Source of the DNA: JAGLON01 sp041394985
Lineage (GTDB): Bacteria > Zixibacteria > MSB-5A5 > GN15 > JAAZOE01
NCBI GenBank assembly: GCA_041394985.1
Contig: JAWLBI010000001.1
Location: forward strand, 1,364,001 to 1,428,000
DNA: 64,000 bases
Direction of reading: 5' to 3'
Numbering within the stretch: position 1 is the first letter of the stretch; each line of letters begins with the position of its first letter. The notes below the pieces were generated by a model. The model saw only the letters and a program-made list of their open reading frames with translations, had not been told where the DNA came from and made no database searches. Shown here one piece after another: positions 35,869 through 43,194 of the stretch. Position numbers and translations under genes: made by a program.

Positions 35869-37317
35869 ATGTCTAAGGATGAAGTAATTGGCGATCTGGA
35901 TATTACATTAGAACGGGGTAATGGACTAAAACCATCAGACTATAACTTCAGCTTCATAGCAGATGATGGATCATACCTATTCTTTAATGCTCTGTCAGGT
36001 GCATTCGCAAGAGTTGACAGTCAAAGGGGTGAAATAGTAAAGGAGTTATTAAAAAATCCTGCTTCTTTTGAATGTCAATCGGATGATGATAAAAAACTTC
36101 TTGATTCTGCTATTAAGGGGGGATATGTAATTCCTGAGACTGTTAATGAATTAGATATATTAAAAACCATATCATCAATAGGACGCTTTTCTAGTGATAA
36201 ACTACACCTAACCATAATGCCAACTTTGGCCTGTAATCTTCGCTGTGTTTATTGCTATGAAGAACATCCTCCGCAAATGATGAACCGCACTACCCAAGAT
36301 GCTATTATTGCTTGGGTAACTTCAAAAATGGATACTATTCGCCAATTATCAATTGGCTGGTTTGGAGGTGAACCTTTACTAAATTTTAAAGCAATGAAAT
36401 ACATGAGTGAACAGTTTCAGAAAATTTGCGATAGAAACGGTGTAAAATACAAAAGTTCCATATCTACAAACGCGGAACTCTTAAAGCCTAGATTCGCTGA
36501 CCATATGAAAAATATGAGTATAAAGTATTTTCAAATTACTGTTGATGGTCCTCCAGATATTCACAATCAGATGCGCATACGGAAGGATGGCAAAGGAACC
36601 TATAATACCATTATTGATAACATACTTTATTTGTACCGAATTATGCCAGATGCTAATATTCTTTTACGAGTAAATGTCAATGAATCAACTATTGAGCATA
36701 TCCCAAGATTTTTTGATGGTTTACCTGACATTATTCGTCGTAAGGCAGATATGTATCTTGCAGAGATATACCAGTGTACTTCCTTTATAAGTGAAGACCC
36801 AAATCGAAAAAATACATCAATAGGCGCTGATAACAATATTGATACTTCTAGATTATCTCCAATGCGTCAAAAAATGCTGGAAATGGCTCTTAAAGGAGCG
36901 GAATATAGAAGGAAAGAATCGCCGGAAAAGGTTACAACTCGCTATCAAATGTATCCCAAACCTGGCTATTGCGAAGCCGAATATGCAAATAATTTTGTAG
37001 TTAATCCTGAAGGCAGTCTCTTTAAGTGTACGGTTTCATTTCAGAATGACTTAAAGGTTGGGCAAGTGCATGCGGATGGAACGGCAACATTCAATCTTTC
37101 GAAATTAGCAATTTGGCTATCAAAAAACATCTTTGAAAATGAAAAATGCGTAGCATGTAAGATGCTCCCCTTATGTATGGGGGGCTGTCAATCAGCCCGT
37201 TTAAAGAATCCAACAGCCGATGGATGTCCCGTTGCGGTTTCGCCAAATGAAATGGAACCCATGCTAAAGTTATTATATAAGGAGGGAATTTATAAAACAT
37301 CTTGTTCTCCAGAATGA
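35869..37317 (+). CDS. Radical SAM/SPASM peptide maturase
   Basis: The 482-residue protein has an N-terminal ~100-residue region that may bind leader peptide, then a radical SAM core with C122-x3-C126-x2-C129 (CNLRCVYCYE) and the usual GGEPLLN motif. A C-terminal SPASM domain supplies Cys368, 387, 427, 430, 436, 440 and 453 for auxiliary iron-sulfur clusters. Family members cross-link or epimerise residues in ribosomally made peptides. AAAGGAG lies 13 bp before the ATG. Two tiny genes encoding Cys-rich peptides follow, and an exporter lies downstream, so these peptides are its probable substrates. The type of modification (thioether, C-C link or other) is unknown. Confidence 0.92.
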   Translation: MSKDEVIGDLDITLERGNGLKPSDYNFSFIADDGSYLFFNALSGAFARVDSQRGEIVKELLKNPASFECQSDDDKKLLDSAIKGGYVIPETVNELDILKTISSIGRFSSDKLHLTIMPTLACNLRCVYCYEEHPPQMMNRTTQDAIIAWVTSKMDTIRQLSIGWFGGEPLLNFKAMKYMSEQFQKICDRNGVKYKSSISTNAELLKPRFADHMKNMSIKYFQITVDGPPDIHNQMRIRKDGKGTYNTIIDNILYLYRIMPDANILLRVNVNESTIEHIPRFFDGLPDIIRRKADMYLAEIYQCTSFISEDPNRKNTSIGADNNIDTSRLSPMRQKMLEMALKGAEYRRKESPEKVTTRYQMYPKPGYCEAEYANNFVVNPEGSLFKCTVSFQNDLKVGQVHADGTATFNLSKLAIWLSKNIFENEKCVACKMLPLCMGGCQSARLKNPTADGCPVAVSPNEMEPMLKLLYKEGIYKTSCSPE

Positions 37318-37548
37318 GCAAAGTAGGATTATGCTGGGTATTTGCTAATCGAGAGTCATCGCATACTTAGATTCTAGAGTATGAGGTGGTCTAATTACTA
37401 TGCCATAGGAAATACGGAGTATAAATAACAGCTACAATGAGTACTTCAACATGGCAATCAATTGCATGCAATTTGAGTAAACCTTAATCCGGCTTTCTGT
37501 TACAAGGGAAGCTATTAATTCTCCAGACACTACAAGGAGGTGATAACT

Positions 37549-37662
37549 ATGGAATTTATGACAAGTCCATTTGTTGTGACCCAAAGTACATCTTTGCCTA
37601 TGCCGGAACTTGAGTCTTGGTGTGGGCTTCAGGGATGGTGCTGTATTAAGATTACACCGTAA
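37549..37662 (+). CDS. Putative RiPP precursor peptide A (37 residues)
   Basis: This gene is preceded by a full-consensus Shine-Dalgarno sequence (AAGGAGGTGAT, 37534-37544). The peptide opens MEFMTSPFVV, continues through a Pro/Ser-rich spacer (SLPMPELES) and ends with core WCGLQGWCCIKITP, with Cys25, Cys31 and Cys32 in C-x5-C-C spacing. It is homologous over its whole length to the peptide at 37869. It lies 231 bp after the maturase stop and should be its substrate. No GG or other leader cleavage motif is clear; cleavage near PxPE-L is possible but only a guess. Confidence 0.8.
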   Translation: MEFMTSPFVVTQSTSLPMPELESWCGLQGWCCIKITP

Positions 37663-37667
37663 TCTTA
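37647..37667 (+). terminator. Hairpin across the stop of precursor A
   Basis: TAAGATTAC-ACC-GTAATCTTA is a perfect 9-bp stem with a 3-nt loop spanning the last codons and stop of precursor A. No U tract follows, so it may be an RNA-stability or attenuation element that sets the ratio of peptide A to downstream genes, and not a true terminator. Confidence 0.4.
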
Positions 37668-37868
37668 GCTGAAGTCGATAATTCGTTGGTGTATAAATGT
37701 AGAAGATTTTCAATAATCGATTACGAAATGTGAAATCTTGACTCTTTTCGAATAAGAAGTAGTATATTATTGTCATGATTTACTATTTTGTCTTATTCAT
37801 GTGGAAATCGTGATTTTATGAATATTCTCTTTATACGCCATTAACATCAAGGCTATGGGAGACTTATA

Positions 37869-37994
37869 ATGGAATTTATGACGCAACCCATACTGATTGT
37901 ATCTCAGGATGCGGATATCCCCAATCCTGATCTTGATATAATTTGTGTGTTTGACGGATTCTGTTGTCAGAAATTAACTGGAACTGGCCAGTGA
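37869..37994 (+). CDS. Putative RiPP precursor peptide B (41 residues)
   Basis: The peptide opens MEFMTQPILI, continues with IPNPDLDI and ends in core ICVFDGFCCQKLTGTGQ, with Cys26, Cys32 and Cys33. Aligned with peptide A it shares MEFMT-x-P, P-x-P-[ED]-L-[ED], C-x-[LF]-[QD]-G-[WF]-C-C-x-K-[IL]-T. The strong conservation of both leader and core, with variable residues between the Cys, is what precursor paralogues of one maturase look like. A GGGAG Shine-Dalgarno sequence lies about 10 bp upstream. Confidence 0.8.
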   Translation: MEFMTQPILIVSQDADIPNPDLDIICVFDGFCCQKLTGTGQ

Positions 37995-38024
37995 TAATTG
38001 ATGGCTTCAGAAATTGTTAGATTT

Positions 38025-38056
38025 ACTGATGTCGAGTCATTACACTCGGCATCAGT
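38025..38056 (+). terminator. Hairpin after precursor B
   Basis: ACTGATGTCGAG and CTCGGCATCAGT form a 12-bp stem with one G-U pair and an 8-nt loop, 30 bp after the precursor B stop. A short A/T-poor tail follows, so it may be a processing or attenuation site between the peptide genes and the peptidase/exporter genes. Confidence 0.4.
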
Positions 38057-38126
38057 ATTGGCACCGATGAATTCGCGCATATAGCAAATAAATATATAGA
38101 TGGATCAGAAAAAGAGAGGGAATAAT

Positions 38127-38840
38127 ATGCAGGAAACACGATGTAATAAAAGTACAGTGATATTACTTGGGACTATACATTTTGGTTCCGATCATTATCC
38201 CAAATATATCAGACAATTGCACAATATTATATTGGAAATATCACCTGATGTGATTTGCGCCGAAATATCACCAGATCAGTTGGATGGTTCCACTACCTGT
38301 AATTCCAAACCTGAGTACCCATGTTGTATATTACCGATAAGTCGTGAAAAGTCTATACCGGTAGTTCCTATTCAACCGGGCTGTGATGAACCAATTGCAA
38401 CCTCGCTTGAGGATAGGAAATTGACTGCATTGCAATCTGCAAGTAGCAATTCTGCAGAAGCTAAATTATTAGAGTACATCAAACGCTGTGATGAAGTATC
38501 AATAAATTTCTGGCGGACTATCATGCGAAACGAGATGGCGATTGAAAGAGTTCAGTCATCTGAATTTCATATTGCCATTGCACCACAGGCATATGTAATG
38601 GCAGAGTATTTTCCTGAATTTATGCGTCTTTCAGATGAGTGGAATGAATACTTTCTTGGTAAGATAGAGAATACGATTACATCTAATAAATATCAAAAGA
38701 TATTGGTTATAGTCGGATTGGGGCACAAATATTGGTTATGGGATCATTTAAAAAAACGAACAGATATTATACTGCATAATATCCTTACCTTTCGCGAAAA
38801 ACAGGATGAAAATAGGAAATCAGAAAATGATAGAAGTTGA
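38127..38840 (+). CDS. TraB/TIKI-like putative metallopeptidase
   Basis: I start at ATG 38127 because AGAGGG stands 6 bp upstream; ATG 38100 is possible but poorly served. The 237-residue protein matches the TraB/PrgY/TIKI superfamily in its key places: LLGTIHFG with His18, ICAEIS with Glu46, and VIVGLGHKYW with His200 (GLGH 197-200). In TIKI proteins such residues bind metal and cleave peptides; bacterial PrgY/TraB reduces the activity of peptide pheromones. No membrane segment or signal peptide is present, so it acts in the cytoplasm. In this operon it is a candidate to remove the leader or to protect against self-made peptide. Both roles are inferred. Confidence 0.65.
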   Translation: MQETRCNKSTVILLGTIHFGSDHYPKYIRQLHNIILEISPDVICAEISPDQLDGSTTCNSKPEYPCCILPISREKSIPVVPIQPGCDEPIATSLEDRKLTALQSASSNSAEAKLLEYIKRCDEVSINFWRTIMRNEMAIERVQSSEFHIAIAPQAYVMAEYFPEFMRLSDEWNEYFLGKIENTITSNKYQKILVIVGLGHKYWLWDHLKKRTDIILHNILTFREKQDENRKSENDRS

Positions 38841-39765
38841 TAATTTGACATATTCATATCCTAAAAAACAATGCCTGGCCATAGATAACTTATCCTTTTC
38901 GGTCAAACATAACCATGTATTGACTATTTTGGGGCAAAATGGAGCAGGCAAAACAACATTGATACGAATATTATCTAATCTAATTCTGCCGACACAAGGC
39001 AGAATAAACATATGCGGTATTGACCTATTAAAATACAGTAATATTGCAAGGCGTAAGATAGGTTTGGTAATTGGAGATGAAAGAACCTTCTATTTTAGGT
39101 TATCCGGGAAACAAAACTTGGAATTTTTTGGTGGTCTGTATGGATTACAGCATTTTGAATTAAAATCCAGAATAAAAATGGTACTTGATGATGTCGGATT
39201 AACAGAGCATGCAAATGTAAAATACATGCGATATAGTACAGGTATGAAAAAAAGATTAAGTATTGCACGAGCCTTATTACATAGGCCTGAGGTTTACTTG
39301 CTTGATGAACCGAATAGTGGCGTAGACCCCAATTCTGCAAAAAAAATACGCACAATTATAAAATCGTTAAAGGACAATGGGAAAGCTATAATATTAACTA
39401 CTCACGACATGAATGAGGCAGAAAAACTTTCAGATTCAATAGGTTATTTGAAGAACGGTAGCTTAATCAATCAAGGAAGTCTTGATGAATTTAAGAAACT
39501 AATAACTCATCATACTTTTAGAATTAGGATTAGCGATGAGCAGGATAGACAAGATATTGAGATTAATATGTTGTTGGAATTGTTAAAAAAAGAAGACTAT
39601 TGTAAGGCACTAGATTTTCAGAATAATGTATTGCAAATAAAACACAATGGAAGTTTTAATATAAATCGAGTTTTTGAGGTGATTAATCGTACTGGAATAA
39701 AAGTATCATCTGCAAATTCAATTGAGCCTAGCCTTGAAGATGTTTTCATCAAACTATCGGAGTAA
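38827..39765 (+). CDS. ABC-2 exporter ATPase
   Basis: I prefer ATG 38827 (MIEVDNLTYSYPKK), which overlaps the previous stop by 14 bp; ATG 38806 is in frame too. The ~312-residue ATPase has Walker A GQNGAGKTT, signature YSTGMKKRLSIARAL, Walker B VYLLDEPNSGVD and switch TTHDMNEAE, then a C-terminal ~90-residue domain as in DrrA/CcmA-type ATPases. With the permease encoded next it would form an exporter for the mature peptide. Confidence 0.92.
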   Translation: MIEVDNLTYSYPKKQCLAIDNLSFSVKHNHVLTILGQNGAGKTTLIRILSNLILPTQGRINICGIDLLKYSNIARRKIGLVIGDERTFYFRLSGKQNLEFFGGLYGLQHFELKSRIKMVLDDVGLTEHANVKYMRYSTGMKKRLSIARALLHRPEVYLLDEPNSGVDPNSAKKIRTIIKSLKDNGKAIILTTHDMNEAEKLSDSIGYLKNGSLINQGSLDEFKKLITHHTFRIRISDEQDRQDIEINMLLELLKKEDYCKALDFQNNVLQIKHNGSFNINRVFEVINRTGIKVSSANSIEPSLEDVFIKLSE

Positions 39766-39770
39766 TTGCC

Positions 39771-40577
39771 ATGCTATTTAAGTTATACCTTTTCATAAAG
39801 AGATCACTATTAACAATCATTAGTTATAAAACCGGTTTGGCACTGAGTATATTAGGTAGCTTTGTGGGGTTGCTACAATTCTCGTTCATGGGGAAATTCC
39901 TTTCTGATGGTAATAGTTTCCCGGCATTGGAACAATACGGCGGTAACTTACTTGCTTATTTGATTATCGGTAGTGCGTTTACCAGTTTTGTTGGAGTGTC
40001 ATTAAACTCGTTTCAACAGACGATAAGATCAGAACAACAAATGGGCACCTTGGAGTATTTACTCCTTAGCAATACTCGATTGGAATCAATTCTATTTATC
40101 TCAGGTATGACCAACTTTTTAAATGCTTTTGTAAATGTAACTCTTTTACTGGCTGTAGTAATTTTTGTGTTTAGTATTCCTTTAACGATAAATCTTGGAG
40201 GGGCGCTTATTGCGGTTATACTAACAATTACATCTCTTTCTGGAATCGGCTTAATGAGTGCAGGAATAATCATAATAACAAAAGTCGGCGATCCAATTAC
40301 ATGGGCTTTTACAACAATGACAGGATTACTGAGTGGTGTTTTATTTCCGATTGAGTATCTGCCATGGTATTTAAAAGCACTTTCCTCTGTATTGCCAACA
40401 ACGCACGCTCTTATCGCTTTAAGAATGACTCTTATTAATGGTGCAGGAATAGAGGCAATATCTCAACAAATTGTTTTTTTATTGATTATGACAATGATTA
40501 CTTTGCCATTGGGATTCTTTATTGTGCGGCTTGGATTTAATAAATCTAGAAGAGTTGGATCACTCGCACAATACTAA
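39771..40577 (+). CDS. ABC-2 type permease
   Basis: The 268-residue protein has about six hydrophobic segments and the family-typical stretch (LLSGVLFPIEYLPWYLKALSSVLPTTHALIALRM) near residue 190-225. It starts 5 bp after the ATPase gene and completes the exporter. The C-terminus RRVGSLAQY is short. It may secrete the modified peptide and give immunity. Confidence 0.9.
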   Translation: MLFKLYLFIKRSLLTIISYKTGLALSILGSFVGLLQFSFMGKFLSDGNSFPALEQYGGNLLAYLIIGSAFTSFVGVSLNSFQQTIRSEQQMGTLEYLLLSNTRLESILFISGMTNFLNAFVNVTLLLAVVIFVFSIPLTINLGGALIAVILTITSLSGIGLMSAGIIIITKVGDPITWAFTTMTGLLSGVLFPIEYLPWYLKALSSVLPTTHALIALRMTLINGAGIEAISQQIVFLLIMTMITLPLGFFIVRLGFNKSRRVGSLAQY

Positions 40578-40803
40578 TATTTAATTATATTTGAAATCGA
40601 TGATGGAGGTTTGGCTCAAAGTATTCAATATTATCTGAAATAGGTACGTTCATTTTGTGACCAAATTGTGTCCAAAGTAGGGCAAAAAAGGCGAAAAAGC
40701 TTCCTAAATCATACATACACGGAAAATGATCAATCTATTGTGGTTCAATCACATAGAAGGTAATTTCAAGGGGGCCAATATCTTGCAAATATGGCCCCAA
40801 TGG
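40578..40803 (+). other. Right end of the island, gene-free
   Basis: No gene is seen between the permease stop and attR. The stretch contains the right pair of TTGTG-x-CCA repeats described separately; no other structure is clear. Confidence 0.45.
40655..40674 (+). repeat. Paired TTGTGNCCA repeats (candidate integrase arm sites, right)
   Basis: TTGTGACCA (40655-40663) and TTGTGTCCA (40666-40674) have the same orientation and 11-bp period as the pair next to the integrase gene at 14838-14857. They lie 143 bp left of attR core. Matching arm sites at the two outer ends support the outer repeats as the pair used by the 14891 integrase. Confidence 0.5.
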
Positions 40804-40816
40804 TGTCCGGGGTTCA

Positions 40817-40844
40817 AGTCCCTGCTCCGCTATTTTTTATTGCG
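40817..40844 (+). repeat. attR: 28-bp core copy C with longer tRNA fragment
   Basis: The third exact copy of the 28-bp core. To its left the tRNA match continues to 40804, so 40804-40832 equals the last 29 bases of tRNA-Met with one change (T-loop TTCAAGT for TTCGAGT). This is the displaced 3' end of the target tRNA, marking the right end of the island. Confidence 0.88.
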
Positions 40845-41036
40845 TAAAAAATAGCGCCGATTTCTCGTCAGCTGTAAGCAGCCTTACCCGTCCATCCGTT
40901 TGGATGCCAAAATATACTGATCCTGGATTGTTGCGGCTCTGTCGCAGGCTTTATTGCCCGTATTTCTCGGTTACTAAACAAAATCAGTCGCTCCGGCGTC
41001 GTACTGTCGTGCTCACAAGGTTCTTGGAGGGGTGGC

Positions 41037-42680
41037 ATGAGAGGAAACGCGCCTGCCGGTATCGTTATTTGTTTTATTTTGTTCATCCAAGTATCATCAT
41101 GTAGTACCTCTGTACATCAATTCTACGAGGGTAAAACTAAAGAAAGGTCACAAGTCGCTCGTATTCGAAGTACCAAGAGGGCTTTTATAAAATCCATCAA
41201 TGGCAAGTCTTTAAACGATAGATTCTCATACAGAAATGACTATTCAACCAATGAAGTCAAATCAGGCGATTGGTATGAATTACTGCCGGATACCTATAAT
41301 GTAGAAGTCTATTACGCTGGCTTCTATACTCATTATAATCCGGAGTATTGTTATATTTATATTGGAGACAAGATAAGTGGTCCATTTATAAAGAAACGCG
41401 GTTCGGAATTATATCTTGATATGATTTCGGCTCAGACAGATACAATTACTATTATACTCGAAGCAGGTAAAGAATACGAAGTAAGAGCACAATTGACGAT
41501 TAATCCAAATCGTCCATTTGTCAGGCCATGGACACCGGAACTTATTGCCCCTCGCAACCCGACACTTTTCATCGTCAAAGACTTGGTAAATCTCGATGAG
41601 TTTCTACCCGTACTCCGCGAATCTGAAATAAAGATCACCGAATTCAAGTGGGAGGCGTATATCGTCGAGGTCGGGAGCGACGAGGATATCGAGGATCAAC
41701 TGCCGCAAAATCAACCTCTGGCCAGAGCAATCGAGGCCGGGCAGGCCGAATTCGCAGAGTTTCTCATCGCCGCCGGAGAAGATATCGATATCGAATTGCC
41801 CGGCAAACTTACACCGCTCCACAATGCCGCATCATTGGGCCAAAAAGATGTCGTCGACAAACTGATTAAGAAAGGGGCTGATGTCAATGCCCGCTCCCAG
41901 ACCGGCATGACGCCGCTGCATCTGGCTGCCGAAAGCGGATACGGTGACATCGTGAACATCCTTATCGCCAATGGTGCGCAAGTCGATGCCAGAAATGATA
42001 TGAAGGCAACACCGCTCTTCTATGCGGCGGGAAACGGTCATGCCAAAACGGTGAGTATTCTCCTCGATAACGGCGCTGACAGTAATGCCAGACAATCGAT
42101 TGACTGGACCGCCCTCCACCATGCCGCCCACGGCGGTCACGATGAAGTCGTGTCGATCCTCATTGCTCACGGCGCGAAACTCAACATCAAATCCGATATC
42201 GGTTTGACGCCATTAATGATCGCCGTCAACGAAAAGCATCCATCGACGATGAAACTGTTAATCGAAGCCGGTGCCGATATCGACTGCCGCGACAATGAAG
42301 GATGGTCGCCGCTGCACTATGCGGCATTGAATGATTTGCCGGATGAAATGGCCGAGTTGCTGGCGGCGGGAGCCTCACCCTGTCTGCCGAATAAGCGCTT
42401 CTGCACTCCGCTCCACAATGCGGCCCTGGAGGGCGATACCGTTTGTATTCGGATGCTTCTGAACGCCGGATGCGATGTCAATGCAAAGATGAAAAACGGC
42501 TGGACGGCTCTGCATATGGCGGCGCTGAATGCGCGTGCATCAGCCATTCAGCTTCTTCTCGATCAAGGAGCAAATGTCAATGCCCGATCGGTTGACGGCG
42601 AGACGCCGCTCTTTTTGGCAAATCGCAAGGGTAATGTCATCTGTGCCCACACGCTCGAATCCCACGGCGGAGTAGAATAG
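41037..42680 (+). CDS. Ankyrin-repeat lipoprotein
   Basis: The 547-residue protein starts after a strong GGAGGGG Shine-Dalgarno sequence and has a lipoprotein-like signal (GIVICFILFIQVSSCS; Cys about 22). Residues ~30-210 form a domain I do not recognise (YELLPDTYNVEVYYAGFYTHY...). From ~225 on there are nine or ten ankyrin repeats of the form G-x-TPLHxAAxxGxxxxVxxLIxxGAxVNAR, which make a protein-binding stack. Base composition changes inside the gene: the first ~500 bp are AT-rich like the island, the ankyrin part GC-rich like the chromosome. It probably binds a protein partner at the periplasmic side of a membrane. Confidence 0.88.
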   Translation: MRGNAPAGIVICFILFIQVSSCSTSVHQFYEGKTKERSQVARIRSTKRAFIKSINGKSLNDRFSYRNDYSTNEVKSGDWYELLPDTYNVEVYYAGFYTHYNPEYCYIYIGDKISGPFIKKRGSELYLDMISAQTDTITIILEAGKEYEVRAQLTINPNRPFVRPWTPELIAPRNPTLFIVKDLVNLDEFLPVLRESEIKITEFKWEAYIVEVGSDEDIEDQLPQNQPLARAIEAGQAEFAEFLIAAGEDIDIELPGKLTPLHNAASLGQKDVVDKLIKKGADVNARSQTGMTPLHLAAESGYGDIVNILIANGAQVDARNDMKATPLFYAAGNGHAKTVSILLDNGADSNARQSIDWTALHHAAHGGHDEVVSILIAHGAKLNIKSDIGLTPLMIAVNEKHPSTMKLLIEAGADIDCRDNEGWSPLHYAALNDLPDEMAELLAAGASPCLPNKRFCTPLHNAALEGDTVCIRMLLNAGCDVNAKMKNGWTALHMAALNARASAIQLLLDQGANVNARSVDGETPLFLANRKGNVICAHTLESHGGVE

Positions 42681-42901
42681 GTCTACACATGCACTTATTA
42701 CATATGGAGACCAGGAACGCCGCCTATGGCCTCGACCGCTAATTTTTTATTCCGATCATCTATTGGAAAGAGGCAATTTCCGCCGCCCGGCATGTCGAAG
42801 AATACCTGTTGATTGTCACTGTTAAATTGCGGTACAGATTATGTCAGACTGTGATAACAAGCATCGGATGTGCCGATTAATAGAGTAAGGAGACTTTTGT
42901 C

Positions 42902-43108
42902 ATGAGCAGTACGGCGACATTATTCTGGGGTTTATTGTTCGGCTCTTTCGGGGCCGGTTATTTCATCTATGGCAAGAAACAACGCCTGGCGGTTCCGCTG
43001 GCCTGTGGAATACTGCTGATGGCTTTTCCCTATTTCATCTCAAGCACGATTGCCATGATTCTCATCGGCGCAGTCTTGACGGCATTACCATACTTTATCA
43101 GGGCGTAG
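42902..43108 (+). CDS. Small two- to three-TM membrane protein
   Basis: The 68-residue product is nearly all hydrophobic: a segment at 7-22 (LFWGLLFGSFGAGYFIY), a short KKQR loop, then segments at ~29-45 and 47-65. Similar proteins are often annotated as amino acid transport protein without evidence. A GTAAGGAGA Shine-Dalgarno sequence precedes the ATG. Function is unknown. Confidence 0.65.
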   Translation: MSSTATLFWGLLFGSFGAGYFIYGKKQRLAVPLACGILLMAFPYFISSTIAMILIGAVLTALPYFIRA

Positions 43109-43152
43109 GCGCAAGTCGTGAATTGAATCTGCGGAATGTCGGGATAATTAAG

Positions 43153-43179
43153 CAGGCGAGGAGTGTATCTCCTCGCCTG
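43153..43179. terminator. Bidirectional terminator between convergent genes
   Basis: CAGGCGAGGAG-TGTAT-CTCCTCGCCTG is an 11-bp perfect GC-rich stem with a 5-nt loop. TTT follows on the plus strand and CTTAATTA on the minus. It lies between the stop of the small membrane protein and the stop of the DUF4340 gene, so it can serve both. Confidence 0.75.
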
Positions 43180-43194
43180 TTTCATTGAAGGTAC

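Larger units (their letters stand above)
14738..40844 (+). mobile_element. tRNA-Met genomic island (composite, ~26 kb)
   Basis: The island is bounded by direct repeats of the tRNA 3' end (14738-14765 and 40817-40844), has a tyrosine integrase beside the tRNA reading inward, and is more AT-rich than its flanks. Its cargo is a restriction-modification system, an ABC importer operon and a RiPP-like cluster. A third copy of the repeat at 32104-32131 divides it into two modules. No relaxase, type IV secretion gene or replication gene is visible, so it is an integrated element that would need help to transfer. Confidence 0.85.
32132..40844 (+). mobile_element. Module 2: att-bounded segment without recombinase (CIME-like)
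   Basis: This 8.7-kb segment lies between att copies B and C, has no integrase, excisionase or transposase, and carries the RiPP-like cluster with its own regulator. It fits the concept of a cis-mobilizable element: a remnant with both att sites that can move when a related integrase acts, here possibly the one at 14891. The alternative is a single old island into which module 1 inserted. Confidence 0.6.

Noticed and set aside
37438..37488. Short frame (16 codons) between maturase and precursor A as another precursor
   Set aside because: It has a single Cys, lacks the MEFMT start and has no ribosome site.
37432..37776. 114-codon minus-strand frame over precursor A
   Set aside because: It lacks a ribosome site and domain, and overlaps a plus-strand gene with a perfect Shine-Dalgarno sequence and a homologous neighbour.
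14738..40844. Conjugative element or prophage
   Set aside because: No relaxase, coupling protein, type IV secretion, capsid or terminase gene is visible.
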